Below the pieces are notes generated by a model. It worked only from the letters and a program-made list of their open reading frames with translations. It searched no databases and had not been told where the DNA came from. Source: an uncultured Eggerthella sp. (GTDB lineage Bacteria; Actinomycetota; Coriobacteriia; Coriobacteriales; Eggerthellaceae). Taken from it: a stretch of DNA of 5,922 nt. The stretch covers positions 1-5,922 of the forward strand of contig UQVJ01000098.1 of assembly GCA_900544455.1 (NCBI GenBank), given 5' to 3'. A program made the position numbers and the translations under genes. This document shows, one piece after another, positions 5,325 through 5,922 of the stretch. Position 1 is the stretch's first letter, and each line of letters begins with the position of its first letter.

Positions 5325-5798
5325 TTATGCCTCGGCCATGTCAGCTTTGAGCTTTTCAATTTTGGCGCGTGCTTCATCGTTGCCGGTACCGAGCATCTGA
5401 ACAGCCAGGATGCCGGCATTCTTTGCACCGTTGATGGCGACCGTCGCAACGGGCACGCCGCTGGGCATCTGGACCATGGAAAGCAGCGAATCCAAACCGC
5501 CCAAATCGCTGGTCTTCATAGGAACAGCAATAACGGGAAGCGGAGTATAGGCGGCAACAACGCCACCGAGGTGAGCAGCCTTGCCAGCAGCGGCGATGAT
5601 GACGCGAATGCCGCGCTCTACCGCAGAAGATGCCCATTCGTGCACTTCTGCGGGCTTGCGATGCGCACTTGCCACCTTCACCTCGTAGGGAACGTCAAGT
5701 TCCTCAAGCTGCTTCATGCATGCTTCCATCGTAGGCATGTCAGACTCGGATCCCATGATGATACCCACTACGGGCTTGTCGCCAAAAATAGAGCTCAT
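5325..5798 (-). CDS. purE: 5-(carboxyamino)imidazole ribonucleotide mutase (PurE)
   Basis: A 157-residue class I PurE, which moves the carboxyl group of N5-CAIR to C4 to give CAIR in de novo purine synthesis. Motifs: [13 protein letters not shown] (12-24) for phosphate binding, VASAHRKP (42-49) with the catalytic His46, the [10 protein letters not shown] loop (70-79), and [19 protein letters not shown] (104-122). The loop has Gly where the E. coli type has Pro (HLPG), and Lys where it has Gly; I recall similar loops in other anaerobes, so this is probably a normal subtype. Full length. The ATG at 5798 has TAAGGA 6 nt upstream and a promoter about 40 nt further. It is the first gene of the transcript and is followed 14 nt later by iorA. 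purK, which supplies N5-CAIR, is not in the window. Confidence 0.96.
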   Translation of the reverse strand: MSSIFGDKPVVGIIMGSESDMPTMEACMKQLEELDVPYEVKVASAHRKPAEVHEWASSAVERGIRVIIAAAGKAAHLGGVVAAYTPLPVIAVPMKTSDLGGLDSLLSMVQMPSGVPVATVAINGAKNAGILAVQMLGTGNDEARAKIEKLKADMAEA

Positions 5799-5835
5799 TG
5801 CTTGTCCTTAGAAACGAAGTTTTCTTGTATGGGCA

Positions 5836-5863
5836 ATTGTATCACCGCACCATTTCGCGGGAA
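5836..5863 (-). promoter_or_regulatory. Sigma-70-type promoter for purE-iorA-iorB
   Basis: On the minus strand TGATACAAT (5844-5836) is an extended -10 element whose hexamer TACAAT matches TATAAT at five of six positions. A weak -35 TTCCCG (5863-5858) lies 16 bp upstream. Transcription should start near 5829, giving a leader of about 30 nt with the TAAGGA ribosome site before the purE ATG. I see no riboswitch in so short a leader. Confidence 0.6.
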
Positions 5864-5882
5864 TTGCTGGATTTGCTACACT
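5854..5882 (+). promoter_or_regulatory. Possible divergent promoter facing the right edge
   Basis: On the plus strand TGCTACACT (5874-5882) looks like an extended -10, with a poor -35 TTCGCG (5854-5859) 17 bp upstream. The two -35 regions would overlap head to head with that of purE. A gene in this direction would have to start at or beyond the right edge, so nothing confirms it. The remaining bases to 5922 show no gene start I can support. Confidence 0.25.
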
Positions 5883-5922
5883 TTTTTAGACAGTTTAGAG
5901 AGGGGCTGAGGAACCACTCGAG

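Noticed and set aside
1..5922. Mobile element, CRISPR array, tRNA or rRNA
   Set aside because: I saw no transposase motifs, no regularly spaced repeats, no tRNA-like cloverleaf and no rRNA-like sequence. The repeats found are two-copy local duplications.

Overview
The window holds five protein genes, all read from the minus strand. The GC content is moderately high, with GC-rich third codon positions. The gene set is a class I purE, an oxygen-sensitive indolepyruvate:ferredoxin oxidoreductase, and a phenylacetate-CoA-ligase-type enzyme. Together these suggest a strict anaerobe. Protein character and gene order recall gut Coriobacteriia (Eggerthellaceae-like), but that placement is an inference from memory and no search was run.

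Layout in transcription order, from the right edge leftwards. Bases 5799-5922 are the purE upstream region, with an extended -10 promoter on the minus strand and a weaker candidate facing right. purE (5325-5798) comes first. After a 14-nt gap comes iorA (3292-5310), whose TGA overlaps the ATG of iorB (2618-3295) as ATGA. A 161-bp gap follows, holding a 38-bp inverted repeat, a -10-like hexamer and a terminator-like hairpin. Next is the acyl-CoA ligase gene (1221-2456), ending in a strong terminator. A 327-bp gene-free stretch (894-1220) carries two terminators, a second degenerate copy of the ligase 3' end, a 30-bp tandem repeat and a palindrome. Last is the 5' part of a SAM-dependent methyltransferase gene, which runs off the left edge.

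Functionally, IorA/IorB interconvert aryl-2-oxoacids (indolepyruvate, phenylpyruvate, hydroxyphenylpyruvate) and arylacetyl-CoA using ferredoxin. The ligase makes arylacetyl-CoA from free aryl acids. The trio could therefore salvage aryl acids reductively into aromatic amino acids, or take part in aromatic amino acid catabolism. purE, a purine-pathway gene, appears to share the transcript of iorAB.

I see no clear new multi-gene system. The least expected content is a set of small duplication scars. The most notable is a tandem duplication at the 3' end of iorB with a 2-nt indel, which appears to have replaced the native C-terminus with an out-of-frame Arg-rich tail. The second is the duplicated ligase tail plus its own terminator. 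There is also a Cys-containing insertion in IorA and operator-like palindromes upstream of the ligase and methyltransferase genes.
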